Source: Martensiomyces pterosporus
Taxonomy: Eukaryota > Kickxellomycota > Kickxellomycetes > Kickxellales > Kickxellaceae
Reading direction: 5' to 3'
Assembly: GCA_025201845.1 (NCBI GenBank)
Contig: MU603952.1
Coordinates: 92,768-156,767, forward strand
Length of the DNA stretch: 64,000 nt
Below the pieces are notes generated by a model, which was given only the letters and a program-made list of their open reading frames with translations, was not told the DNA's origin and made no database searches. A program made the translations under genes and the position numbers. Each line of letters begins with the position of its first letter. The first letter of the stretch is position 1. Of the stretch, positions 9,889-19,737 are shown one piece after another.

Positions 9889-10917
9889 ATGGTAGCCCAT
9901 CGCGAGTCCCCTGGAGCTCTAAGAACGGTTACGCTTGTAGTCTATATCGTTTCGTCTGCAATATCGCTGCTCTCATTCCTCTACGGCTTGCTCATCATTT
10001 ACCTAAAGCCCGCAATATGGAAAAACTGCATATTCAAGATTCTCGTTGTGGTCCAGATCATCAACTGCCTTCGGTTCATATTCCGCGCATCACTAACACT
10101 GGTTAAGGTTCATTCGGCGTTTGGCTGCCGTGTCCTCCTTTTCCTGAACAACGTGACTGCAGTCTTGCCCGTTTATCTCGGCGTGTACTGCGTTCTATAT
10201 CTGCAGCTGCTCGTCATTCACAGGGTACCGCTGGAGAAACGGTGGCCGCGCATTGTGCTATTAACCACAGGTGTTGTATTTAGTGTTGTGCCTAGCATAC
10301 CAGGTCTGTTCATATCGCGGAGGAATCTTGAGGTCAAAGACTTCTGCTCTTCCTGGCACATTCCTGGAAACAAGCTGTACAAACTCATCACGCTTACATA
10401 TTCGATCTGGGTCTACGGCGCAGGTCTGGTTGGTCTGGCTAGCGTGCTTGTCACCACGATTTACATCTTTCGAACATCAAAAGCAACAAAAAGCGTGCTG
10501 CTGCCTACTGAAAGAGCATATGGAATAGGCGACATTACCGAATGCGGAATAGGCAGGACTGCGCTACTACAGAAGCTTCTGCGCTCCATTGTGTGGTTTC
10601 CTCTGATGCCTATCGTCTCGCTGTGGTTCAACACCATACTCTTTTCGATCCACCATTTTACGCAGCAGGCACCAATATGGATGGATTATGTGAATGTATC
10701 GCTGCTGGCGCTAGAGTCTGTGGTCATGTTCATTGCACTAGTCGTAAACCCAAGCGGCGTGTATGTTGTGCGCTCGAGATTTCATCAAACCAGGCTACGG
10801 AGTTCTACCCTTACGAAGCCCGAGCACTGCAGCAGTCAGATCAGTCAGCTGTATCAGGCTAGCTCTGCTGAGCTAACAGGCACCACAGATTCGGAACCCG
10901 ATCTTTCAGACACGTAG
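9889..10917 (+). CDS. putative seven-transmembrane receptor-like protein
   Basis: Single exon, 342 residues. Seven hydrophobic segments are visible, at roughly residues 13-36, 46-70, 80-108, 118-140, 163-192, 233-258 and 269-295, with a short N-terminus and a Ser/Thr-rich cytoplasmic tail of about 45 residues. Helix 7 ends VVNPSGVYVV, with an NP pair where class A-like receptors often carry NPxxY. A Cys in the loop before helix 3 (FGCRVLL) and one in the loop before helix 5 (FCSSWH) could form the usual disulphide. Fungal genomes hold many such orphan GPCR-like families; ligand and G protein are not deducible here. Ends 81 bp from the convergent CDF gene. Confidence 0.65.
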   Translation: MVAHRESPGALRTVTLVVYIVSSAISLLSFLYGLLIIYLKPAIWKNCIFKILVVVQIINCLRFIFRASLTLVKVHSAFGCRVLLFLNNVTAVLPVYLGVYCVLYLQLLVIHRVPLEKRWPRIVLLTTGVVFSVVPSIPGLFISRRNLEVKDFCSSWHIPGNKLYKLITLTYSIWVYGAGLVGLASVLVTTIYIFRTSKATKSVLLPTERAYGIGDITECGIGRTALLQKLLRSIVWFPLMPIVSLWFNTILFSIHHFTQQAPIWMDYVNVSLLALESVVMFIALVVNPSGVYVVRSRFHQTRLRSSTLTKPEHCSSQISQLYQASSAELTGTTDSEPDLSDT

Positions 10918-10998
10918 TGTAAATTAGCGGCGCTGGTTTGAAGTACACAGTGCATTATAACAAAGAGCAAAGGCTCCAGCAATTATTGCGATTGGGTT

Positions 10999-12315
10999 TT
11001 AGCCTGCTCTCATCTCAATGGTCCAGTCGCCTAACCGGTACGAACTCAGAATAGCCGCTATCTGCCTCTGCACTGCGTTGGCGTCACACTCGCTGTCTAC
11101 ACAGATCCTTAGCGCCGTAGCATATCTTTCATGCGTCGTATTCCACACCTGGCACCTGGAGCAGCTCAGCACACCGGGCAGCCGCGAGATCTGCCACACG
11201 ACCCTCTGTGCGCTCTCCGCCGACTCACCCGTAGCCGCATGCAGCAGTATCTTGCCGAGGTACACACACGTGGGAAAGCTTGTATACGCCATGATTCCTG
11301 CAACCAAGACACACGAAATGGGCTCAATGGCCGACTCCTCCTTCGATGGCGCCAGTACAATCATTATCAGCATCCACAGACCCGCCAACAACGACGAGAC
11401 GTTGTACGGGTTAAGCACGGCGTTTTGCATGGCACCTGTCAGGTTCTGCTTCCGCTTCGAGCAGGCCTCCCACAAATAATGGTGGTTGGAGAATCGGGCA
11501 GCCGAGTATGTGGTGATGGATATTGCCCCGAGGACGAGCAAAAAGCTCACAACCGCGTGGCTGTTGTGTCCCTGCGCTTTGTGCGAGTAGGTCTCAAACT
11601 CGATGCTCGACGAATGGCTGTCGTGGCCAGCCACGGCAATATGCTCGATTCCCTCTTTCAGTGCTTGCACGCCGCGATAGAGCAGTGTGAGGCTGTTGGC
11701 GAACTCCAAGAGCGTTGGGAGGATTTGCAGGCCGAATGGGTATTCAGTAGACGGTGCGTGGTTGTTTGAGTACTCGAGGATAGTCGGCAGCAAGTCCGTG
11801 AACAGGGAGCAGGCGTCGAACATCACAATGAATGCGTAGCACATCAGTGCGAGGCTGTCGACAAATATGCCAACCGCCCATAAGAGCACGCCTATGCTCA
11901 TATGGAGAAGCGATGTGTAGAAACGAGGTCCCAGAAACGAATGCTCCTTGATGAGTACGCTCCACAGTCGCCGCCAGCTTACGTGTGAGCGCCCGTTGGC
12001 TATCTGCCCATTGCTTGCATCTTGATAGTAGCCGTGATGTGCGTGTGAAAAGCTTCGCTTGCGCGTGTAATCATCTGCAGCCTGATGGCTATGATGCTTG
12101 TGTGCGTGGCCATGGTGCTCATGGTTGTGGTGCTCATGGTTGTGGCCATGGTGCTCATGGCTGTGGTGCTCATGGCTGTGGTGCTCATGGCTGTGGTGCT
12201 CATGGGCCGAGTTGTGGACTCCGTTGGTCATTACTTGGCCATTTCCAAAATACCCAGTTGCGCCTGCGGTGTACGTTCCTTCTGGAACCCCACCACCGTG
12301 CTCGTCGCCCAGCAT
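10999..12315 (-). CDS. cation diffusion facilitator-like zinc transporter subunit (Zrg17/ZnT6-like)
   Basis: 438 residues, one exon. An N-terminal His-rich region (residues about 36-80) is built from tandem [10 protein letters not shown] units. CDF-like helices follow from about residue 130. Helix 2 reads [14 protein letters not shown], where active transporters have an SD pair and an HxxxD zinc site; here only the last Asp remains. The second site (HxxxD in helix 5) is also absent, the segment reading [15 protein letters not shown]. The loop [20 protein letters not shown] and the following LKEGIEHI resemble the Msc2/Zrg17/ZnT5/ZnT6 branch. In that branch ZnT6 and Zrg17 are non-transporting partners in heterodimers that load zinc into the early secretory pathway. 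Function as such a partner is an inference. Confidence 0.75.
   Translation of the reverse strand: MLGDEHGGGVPEGTYTAGATGYFGNGQVMTNGVHNSAHEHHSHEHHSHEHHSHEHHGHNHEHHNHEHHGHAHKHHSHQAADDYTRKRSFSHAHHGYYQDASNGQIANGRSHVSWRRLWSVLIKEHSFLGPRFYTSLLHMSIGVLLWAVGIFVDSLALMCYAFIVMFDACSLFTDLLPTILEYSNNHAPSTEYPFGLQILPTLLEFANSLTLLYRGVQALKEGIEHIAVAGHDSHSSSIEFETYSHKAQGHNSHAVVSFLLVLGAISITTYSAARFSNHHYLWEACSKRKQNLTGAMQNAVLNPYNVSSLLAGLWMLIMIVLAPSKEESAIEPISCVLVAGIMAYTSFPTCVYLGKILLHAATGESAESAQRVVWQISRLPGVLSCSRCQVWNTTHERYATALRICVDSECDANAVQRQIAAILSSYRLGDWTIEMRAG
12112..12208. repeat. 15-bp tandem repeat coding the His-rich region
   Basis: Six or so copies of a 15-bp unit, close to GTGCTCATGGCTGTG on the plus strand, lie within the CDF gene and code [16 protein letters not shown] on the minus strand. 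The unit length is a multiple of three, so copy number can change without breaking the frame. Confidence 0.85.
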
Positions 12316-12507
12316 AATATGCGTGCGTGTGAGTGTTGAAATATCCTAGATAAGGAAGCTGTGGCCGGATAAATACACCCAAGCGATGAGAAGAGCTAGC
12401 CAGCAACTGCAAATTAGAAATAACTGCAAACAAGAGCAAGTGCGCGGTGAGACGGAGAAGGGGAGTGGAGGTGAAATGGCGGAGGAGAGGCAGACAGCAT
12501 AAGGGGC

Positions 12508-12515
12508 TATAAAAG
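12508..12515 (+). promoter_or_regulatory. TATA box
   Basis: TATAAAAG in the 417-bp space between the CDF start (minus strand) and the HAD start (plus strand). It lies about 220 bp upstream of the HAD ATG at 12733, so the leader would be nearly 200 nt. The leader contains an out-of-frame ATG at 12671 and one other at 12525. Confidence 0.5.
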
Positions 12516-12732
12516 CCAAGGTCTGTGGGAACTGCTCTTCTGCAACGCCTCAGGCAAAACCAGCTCTTACCCACGTCTCTTGCTTCGCGCTTATTGTCCC
12601 TGCCTACAGCAGCCTCTGGGATTGCCGAGAGACCCCGTATAGTAAACCAGACCGCCCGCCAACGAATTATATGCCAGGTGCAGACCACGAGGCACCCATT
12701 TCAAACCACCGTCTCGTCTTGGCCACTATCCA

Positions 12733-13722
12733 ATGCTGCTGCCCGTCCTACCCGGGTTTCTTCTCGCCCTTGCCGCTCTCGCCACCCTCGGCTCCAGCAT
12801 ACCCACCGACACTACAATGCAGCAAGCACTGGGCAAGCTTAATCGGTGCAAGGCCATAGCACAGCGTGCACGCGTTCTTGCAGTTGACTTTGACAAGACG
12901 CTGACAGTGGCAGACACCACGGCCGACGTCGTGGCAGTGGCTAAGCGCAAGCACCCCAACTACCGGGACTTCCAGTGGTTCACCGACGAGTACATGAAGG
13001 ACTACGATGTTTATGACGCCAAGTGGCAGCCCATCGTCGATGCTCGCGCTAGACAGCACACTGTCGATAAGGAGCTGCTGGACGAGTATCTGGAGGCCCT
13101 GCGTCCGGTTGAGGAGGCCTCGTTGAGGCGGGTTAGTGACCAGGGGATTCTGGCTGGCGTCTCGCGTGCCGAGTTTGCTGCAGGCGGCCGCGCTGTGGCT
13201 TTCCAACAAGGAGCAGCAGCAGCAATCAGCCAGTTCCTGAGCAACAGCAGCGCCAGTGGCTCTAGCAGCAGCCCCCGCTACGTCCACATAATCTCGGTCA
13301 ATTGGTCCGCTGACTTTATCCGGGGCGCGCTGGAAGCCCACGGAGTGCCTGTAGACGATTCGAGGATTGCGATCCACAGCAACAGCCCCGAATTCAGCAC
13401 AGCCTCAGAGCTGAGCACCGGTGTGCTGCGTCCGAGGATGGTCGTCGCTTCAGACAAGGTCAGCAAGATCAGTGAGATCAAGACAGAAATCGCAAAGGAG
13501 CTTGGCGCGGAGCCATTTGTCGCATATGCTGGAGACTCGCTCACAGATCTCCCCGCGCTCCTGGCGGCTGATGTGGGTCTTTTTGTTGGCCAGAGCAGCA
13601 GTGTTGCCAAATGGTGCGAGTGGCTCGGCATCAAGTTTGGCCAAGCAAGAGACGGCCATGGCGCAAAGACGCTGCACAGGCTGGCTGGCTGGAATGAGGC
13701 CAACAAGCTGATAACGCAGTAG
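12733..13722 (+). CDS. HAD-superfamily phosphatase, thiamin-monophosphate-phosphatase-like
   Basis: A HAD hydrolase of 329 residues. Motif I is VLAVDFDKTLTVADT (residues about 48-62; DxD nucleophile and acid/base), motif II lies in HIISVNWSADFI, and motif III/IV is YAGDSLTDLPALLAADVG (residues 269-286). The layout, including EEASLRRV, HSNSPEF and the LSTGVLRPRMVVAS stretch with a downstream lysine, resembles the HAD half of plant TH2 and its fungal homologues, for which thiamin monophosphate phosphatase activity is known. The N-terminal 26 residues (MLLPVLPGFLLALAALATLG) look like a signal peptide or anchor. An in-frame ATG at 12817 would give the ordinary cytosolic length. Substrate is inferred only. 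Confidence 0.75.
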   Translation: MLLPVLPGFLLALAALATLGSSIPTDTTMQQALGKLNRCKAIAQRARVLAVDFDKTLTVADTTADVVAVAKRKHPNYRDFQWFTDEYMKDYDVYDAKWQPIVDARARQHTVDKELLDEYLEALRPVEEASLRRVSDQGILAGVSRAEFAAGGRAVAFQQGAAAAISQFLSNSSASGSSSSPRYVHIISVNWSADFIRGALEAHGVPVDDSRIAIHSNSPEFSTASELSTGVLRPRMVVASDKVSKISEIKTEIAKELGAEPFVAYAGDSLTDLPALLAADVGLFVGQSSSVAKWCEWLGIKFGQARDGHGAKTLHRLAGWNEANKLITQ

Positions 13723-13867
13723 CGGAGGCTCTATTCCAGAATTGCCATATCCTCAGACATCGCCTTTCTGCATTTTTCGTGTCTAGAGTGCATGGGTTAT
13801 GCCAATAAATATATTGAGTGCGTGTGTGTACTAGTATCAAAATGAAGCAATGCTGTGGTGACATGCA

Positions 13868-15486
13868 CTAGTCCATCGGCTCAGGCTCAGGCTGCGGTGC
13901 CTGTGTCATAGCAGCGCCAGCCTCGTCGCCTCTGCCACCACTGGATGTCTGCTGTGGCGTCGACGCGCCCGCCGGTGACGACGGGAACGATCCCGGTAGA
14001 TCCGAGTGGGGAGCGGGCGGTTCGCGCAGCGGCGCCGCCCCAGCCGCGCTCTTGTCGGCAATCCCGTCGACTCGTGCACGACAAATCGGGCACGTCCCGT
14101 TGACCTTTAGCCAGTGGTCCACGCACTCTTCGTGGTAGATGTGCTTGCATGGGAGCTCCACCGCTTCCTCGCCTTCCTCGTACTCATCCATGCAGATGCC
14201 GCACTCGTCCTTCGCCGCCTTCTCCTCCTTCGTCACCCGTCGCTTGGGCAGGCTTTTAATAGCCTCATCGGATGCCGGTGGGGGCGCTCTCACGCCTTGG
14301 TTCTGCTCCATCATCTGGGTGATGATATCGTCGAGCGAGTTCTGGCCCCACACGTAGTCGCCCAGATTGCCCATCGGGAACCCAAACATCGGCATACTTC
14401 CGCCTGCGCTGTCTTCGCGCTGCGCCCGCCCAAATGCCCCACCCACCAGCGATGCCAGCAGGTTGCCCAGATTGAGCGGTCCGTTTGCCTCGGGATCAAT
14501 GAACATTGGTCGCTGAGGATGGTCTCCCCCTTGCTGTTGCTGTTGCTGCTGTGTGTTTTCATCGGCGTTGCCTGCTCGTGCCTGTCGAGGAGGAGACGAT
14601 GGCACAAGACCAAGCCCGCTCGCCGGCAGCTGGCCCACGGAAACCGACACCTGCGCGCCACCCAGATTTGACGTCCACGTCCGCAATCCTGGGAACGACC
14701 GCCTATTCGAATTGCCGCCATCCTGCTGCTGTTCGCTGCCGCCAGCACCCGCGCCAGCATTTCCTATGGGCATTGCACCCGGTATGCGCTCCTCCTGCCG
14801 CTGTGCAGAGCTGGTTGTGTCTGCAAATCTACGCTGCCCGGGCTCCCCTCCTTCCTGAAAACTGGAGGCATTGTTGCTAGGACCCTGGCCACCACCACTG
14901 TTGTCAGCCACAGGAGGCTCGCGGTTGAGTGGTCGGCCCATGATACTGGTCAATATGTCTTGCAGCATCACGTTAAGCTCCTGGTTGTAGTTTCCCGCCC
15001 CGCCAAACTCGTTCTCCATCTCGTCTTCCTCGTACTCGTCGTGGTCGCCGCCGACATCGGCCACAAAGTCGCGGGGGTCATTATCTGTCTCAATCTACGG
15101 CACAGAAAAGAAACAAAGGGATTAGACAAGATGCGGCCACGCTCTTTAGGGAATGCATGAGGTGGAAGAAACGGGAAAGGCAATGGGTCAATTCGCCACA
15201 CACAAAACGCCAAGTTAGATGGATAGCGCACACGAAAACTTCAAAGTGGAGGTTGTTTAGAAGCCCTCTCCTCCACACGTAAACCATCAGGAGGGGGGTG
15301 CACCAAACCAGCGTCATCTGGCTGGACAGCGCAGGTCTGTGCAGATGCTGCACAGATAGCTTGCCTGGGCTTACCTGTTCGACAAAGTCGCCGCGACAGC
15401 GAGGGCAAATTGGGTGTGGTGCCATCATTGGCACAATTTCCCGCTGGCATTGGTGACACCAGTACTGGGGCACACGCCGCTGCTGT

Positions 15487-15517
<31 letters not shown>

Positions 15518-15554
15518 CGGCCTGTGCATTCGACGACCCACCGCTGGTAGACAT
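13868..15554 (-). CDS. RING-H2 E3 ubiquitin ligase, RNF126/RNF115-like
   Basis: Two exons: 15554-15375 and 15094-13868, joined in phase 0 by a CAG|GTAAGC donor and a GTAG acceptor, 468 residues. The N-terminus has a run of about 12 Gln, then the zinc ribbon YWCHQCQREIVP...CPRCRGDFVEQ, as in RNF126/BCA2. The middle is long, acidic or Gln/Gly/Ser-rich and disordered. The RING-H2 finger (residues about 359-400) is intact: ECGICMDEY, ELPCKHIYHEECVDHWL and CPICRARV give Cys and His in C3H2C3 order. RNF126 proteins ubiquitinate mislocalised or trafficking cargo, with the zinc ribbon binding client or ubiquitin. The gene is convergent with the HAD gene, 145 bp apart. Confidence 0.87.
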
Positions 15555-16556
15555 TTTTGGGTTTTGTTCTTTAGCTCCACAAGAAAGCACTGTTACAATA
15601 ATCGAGAGGAAAGCGGAGCAGAAGAGTAGAAGGGGAAGGAAGGACTGTGTGTGAGCGTGGGGCACATGCGCCATCACCGCCGCGGTCAATATCCGCACCG
15701 GCCCTGGCCCCTGCCGACCCCGAGCCCTGTGCACACGGACATGCCTCGGCCAGGCATGAAGCGGGCAGCCGCAGATCAGGGGATCAGGGGATCAGGGGAT
15801 CAGGCGTGCAGACGCCAGATATGCGAGCAAAGCGAAACAGCACAGACATCAGCCACCGCCTGCTTGTTGTATTTACCAGCGCCTTTTGGCTGGCTCTGCT
15901 GAAAAGGCGCTCCAGCAAAAGCGGGAGAGGGCGCAGGACGGCTGCCTACTGCGCCTGCGAAACGTGGGCGCCAGGCACCAAGATGCGAGGGGGAGGGGGT
16001 TCCAGGAGTGGATGGGCAGCAGCCGCTGCCTACATCTGCCATGTCTCCCCTCTTTCCCCTTCCTTCGCGGTCTTGCACAATCCGCTTATTTTTTGTTTAC
16101 CGTTTTTCGTCGCTCGGCTCCAGCCCAGGGCTAATCCGCCATCTTGCCTTTGCTCCGTAGCTCGACTAATACAGCGCTACCTCGCGTTTTAATATTACCA
16201 CAGCGCCTCACCAGCTTTCCTTTTTTATTTAATATAGGCTTGCCCCGCTCCACACTTTTGTCCAAGCGAGCAACTTGAGGGATTCCTCTGATGCCCATCA
16301 CCGCACCTTACACACATATACACACGCCTGTGCCATCACCATTTTCCTCTTATTCTGCCTTCCATTGTTCTCCTGCTTATATCTATCCTACACGCTGCTC
16401 CTCTAGCTGCTATAACTGGAAGGCAGAGTTTGATGTCAGACGCTATTTCTACGTCATCCATCGCGAACAGCACTCTACCTTGGTGGCTACACATACCCCT
16501 GTCTTTCACAGCAGCGGCCCTACGTTAGCAGTCTCCTTATTTCTCCTGCTTATCTC
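15555..16556. other. divergent promoter region, RING ligase / CDH1
   Basis: One kilobase between two divergent genes. It holds an 8-bp tandem repeat (15774-15804), CT-rich leaders toward 16290-16550 on the CDH1 side, and only short ORFs. No RNA gene was seen. Confidence 0.5.
15774..15804. repeat. (GATCAGGG)n tandem repeat
   Basis: Three perfect copies and one partial copy of GATCAGGG, in the promoter space between the RING ligase and CDH1. Confidence 0.9.
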
Positions 16557-19136
16557 TTGCCCTCGCTCTCTCTGTTTTCTGTCCTGAGGAAAGAGGCGTG
16601 TGGAACTAATTGCCGGATACAAAAACGCATGTGGGACGCTGAGTTTGGCAAGCGAGTCCGTGCGGCTTCGCTCCACGAGACATCATCGGACGGTGAATCA
16701 CACGGTCTCAGACCGCGTAACACAGAAGAGCAAAACTCCCACAGCATCCACACTAGCAGTGCCCGAAGCGGCGGTCAAGGGCAGACGAAGCCACAGGCTG
16801 GCCAGCAGAGGAGCAATAATGGCCCGAGGCGGGGTGCAACGCTGCCTTCGTCTACGTCGCGGGGACAGCACAGCCCTGCAAGGAACAGGCATGGCAGCAA
16901 AGCGCAGGAGCCCTCGCAGAAATCCAAACGGTCGACGAGGTCGCCCTCGGCGCATACGCAGAGGCCTGCTGAGGCGAGAGAGACTCGAGGCAGAACGAAG
17001 AGCAGCTCGGCTGCTGTAATACACTCCAGCCCGATATCTGGCAGCAGCAGAAGCAACCAGGCGAGCACGAGCAAAGGTAAAGGGCAGGCTAGGAGCCAAA
17101 GCACCAAGAGCCCAGAACAGAGGCCTCAATCGCTTGGTGGTGGGGACTCGGTTGGGGTGGTGACGCGCTCGATGGCACGGCGGATGGAGGCGCAAGAGCG
17201 GCAGAAGCATGCCGGCGACGAGACACTGCCCAAGGAAAAGCCACCAGCGCCTGCCACCGCTACTGCAGATGTAGCAGCTAGCGTGTCAGCGCCAACACGC
17301 ACGTCGTGTACTTTGGCATCCACATCGACACAGGCCACAAGCCTGGCACCAAAAGCGACAACGACACGTGCAGAGAACCAGTCAGCCAGCCCAGAAAACC
17401 ACCACCACCATGTCCGCCGGTCGCCACAGTTCAACTACGACCGCTTCATCCCTGCTAGATCACCGGACTCTGCAATAGACATGCGTGCTTTTGAGCGCAG
17501 CCACCGGCCATCCTCTCCAGCTGCCGCGCGCCAAGTCAGCCACATCGAATACAAGGTGCAGATAGAGGAAGCAAACCGCACCTACGATGCCCTACTGCGG
17601 TCCGAGCTTCTCAACGACCGGTCCACCATTGACGATATCGATTCATCTCGGCGTCTACGGTCCAGCAGCCCTCCTCCATCGCGCCCATCTTCACGCCGCG
17701 ACCTCTACCGCCTCTCGTCATCGCCAAGCCAGCTCCCATCCTTGGTTCCATGGAGCAGCAGTGTGGCTGGTGGCACCAGCAGTCGCCCAACAACGCCGCC
17801 AACGAGCCCACCTCGAACAGCTCCCATGTTCCAGTACCGATCACCACGAAAAACCAGCCTAGTGCAGCCGCCTGGAGTCTCGACGCCAGCTCCCTCGCAC
17901 GCACGCAATTTGTTCGGCCGCGCATCGCCGGTGCACGAGGTATACCAGCAGAGTCCCATCAAGCAGGAGTCGCGCCGTATCCTAAGTCCTCGCCAGGCAC
18001 CACGGCGCATCGCCAAGGACCCCGTCAAAGTGCTGGATGCCCCAGGGATCCGCGACGATTACTACTTGAACTTGCTGGACTGGTCGTCGACAAACAAAAT
18101 CGCCGTAGCCTTAAACAGCGAGGTATACATGTGGGATGCCAAATCGAGCCGGGCGAACCGAGTCTGCGACGTCGGCGACCAGGGCGGTGACGACTGGGTG
18201 ACGTCGGTGCGGTGGGCAGAGCGCGGAAAGCACTTGGCAATTGGGCTAAATTCTGGCACTGTGCAAATCTGGGACGTCAACCGTGGATGCAAGATCCGCG
18301 ATTTTGCTGGTCATTCGCGGCGCGTCGGCGTGCTTGAGTGGAATGGGTCCATTTTGAGTTCGGGCAGCCGCGATAAGCGGATCTATAATCGGGACACAAG
18401 GATGCGCGAGGGCTCCGTAGTATCGACTTTCTATGCGCACGAGCAGGAGGTCTGTGGGCTGCGGTGGAGCCCAGATAGGACACAGCTGGCTAGTGGCGGC
18501 AACGACAATCTGCTGAACATCTGGGACACCCGGTTCACGCCGCTAAACTCGCTGCTGCGCTCGGCCCATCCTCGGATAGCGCCTGGTGCACGGACGTTCC
18601 GCAGGCCGCTGTACCAGTTCACCGAGCACACAGCAGCGGTGAAGGCGCTATCGTGGTCACCGACGCAGAGCGGGCTGCTGGCGAGTGGCGGCGGAACTGA
18701 TGATCGGTGCATTCGCATGTGGAACACACAGACCGGGCGGCAGATCTCGTCTTTTGACACGGGGTCGCAGGTGTGCAATCTCAGCTGGTCGCATGATGGA
18801 ACCGAGATTGCAAGCACCCATGGGTACTCGCAGAACCACGTCATTATCTGGAAATACCCCTCAATGAGGCCTGCTGGCATTCTGAATGGGCACACTAGGC
18901 GTGTTCTGTATTTGGCGCACAGCCCTGATGGCCAGACCATTGTCACTGCTGCAGGCGACGAGACGCTCAGGTTTTGGAGCGTGTTCCCAAAGAGCACACG
19001 GCCAGGCGCTGATGCGCCGTCGAGCAGCAGCGGGATGCAGCTGATGGCTCTGGCAGGAGGAGGCAGCTCTGTTATTGGTAGCGGGGCGCCGTCTGGCTCA
19101 AGCATCATGTTGGGCGACCTGGCTCACATCCGCTAG
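16557..19136 (+). CDS. CDH1: APC/C activator Cdh1/Fzr1 (WD40)
   Basis: 859 residues in one exon. The C-box YDRFIPARS (near residue 294) binds the APC/C. A conserved linker with RRIAKDPVKVLDAPGI and YYLNLLDWSSTNKIAVAL leads into seven WD40 repeats (about residues 491-815), including VTSVRWAERGKHLAIG, VCGLRWSPD and LASGGGTDDRCIRMWNT. The chain ends in the Ile-Arg tail (LAHIR) that docks on Cdc27. These mark Cdh1 rather than Cdc20. It directs mitotic cyclins and other substrates to destruction from late mitosis through G1. The 290-residue N-terminus is unusually long and rich in Ser, Thr and SP/TP sites, plausible CDK targets. The start may instead be the in-frame ATG at 16629 (MWDAEFGKRV), since the first 24 codons look like leader. 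Confidence 0.93.
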   Translation: MPSLSLFSVLRKEACGTNCRIQKRMWDAEFGKRVRAASLHETSSDGESHGLRPRNTEEQNSHSIHTSSARSGGQGQTKPQAGQQRSNNGPRRGATLPSSTSRGQHSPARNRHGSKAQEPSQKSKRSTRSPSAHTQRPAEARETRGRTKSSSAAVIHSSPISGSSRSNQASTSKGKGQARSQSTKSPEQRPQSLGGGDSVGVVTRSMARRMEAQERQKHAGDETLPKEKPPAPATATADVAASVSAPTRTSCTLASTSTQATSLAPKATTTRAENQSASPENHHHHVRRSPQFNYDRFIPARSPDSAIDMRAFERSHRPSSPAAARQVSHIEYKVQIEEANRTYDALLRSELLNDRSTIDDIDSSRRLRSSSPPPSRPSSRRDLYRLSSSPSQLPSLVPWSSSVAGGTSSRPTTPPTSPPRTAPMFQYRSPRKTSLVQPPGVSTPAPSHARNLFGRASPVHEVYQQSPIKQESRRILSPRQAPRRIAKDPVKVLDAPGIRDDYYLNLLDWSSTNKIAVALNSEVYMWDAKSSRANRVCDVGDQGGDDWVTSVRWAERGKHLAIGLNSGTVQIWDVNRGCKIRDFAGHSRRVGVLEWNGSILSSGSRDKRIYNRDTRMREGSVVSTFYAHEQEVCGLRWSPDRTQLASGGNDNLLNIWDTRFTPLNSLLRSAHPRIAPGARTFRRPLYQFTEHTAAVKALSWSPTQSGLLASGGGTDDRCIRMWNTQTGRQISSFDTGSQVCNLSWSHDGTEIASTHGYSQNHVIIWKYPSMRPAGILNGHTRRVLYLAHSPDGQTIVTAAGDETLRFWSVFPKSTRPGADAPSSSSGMQLMALAGGGSSVIGSGAPSGSSIMLGDLAHIR

Positions 19137-19292
19137 TTTAACTGTAATTACCATGCTAGAATGTTGTTCCGCAGGTGCGCGCACATTGGCTTGCTGAATG
19201 AAACGAGGCTTGATTCCGGCCGCCCTAGCACCTCATGCTCTCTGTCAATTGATGATAGGCGCGCTATCAAGCATGATGCCAGAGCCCAAGAA

Positions 19293-19323
19293 GAATGATA
19301 TGCCCAAGTAGAATGATATGCCC
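19293..19323. repeat. short direct repeat
   Basis: The 13-mer GAATGATATGCCC occurs twice, at 19293 and 19311, 18 bp apart, in the 3' region of CDH1. No function is apparent. Confidence 0.7.
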
Positions 19324-19737
19324 TTGAGGCGGGAGCGGCAAAGTCAATTGTGGCACTGAATGGTGCAAAATGGGGGCCGCACAGCGCATTTGGTGGCAGT
19401 TTTGCTTTCCTGCCTCTTTGCCTGTACTGCTTTTATAGCGCCCCTCCATGCAAGATAGACAGCCTGCCTATCTTTTCTCCACTCAATCCAAGCGCTCTTT
19501 TATTATTTGCCTCTTAGTCCGCATTCGCCCATTTCTTTCAAACCGTAGCGCACGCAGGCACAAACGAGTAAAGTATTATAGGCAAACAGCAATAGCGGGG
19601 AAGAGAGCAGCTGGAATTTCCACAAGGGTGCCAAAGGAGAGAAATGCGCAACTAGCCTCATATATCTGTGCTGCCGCTTTCATACGCTAACAAACCCTTT
19701 ACTCTTTGCCTTCAACAACGCTTTTTGGCGCCTGTAG

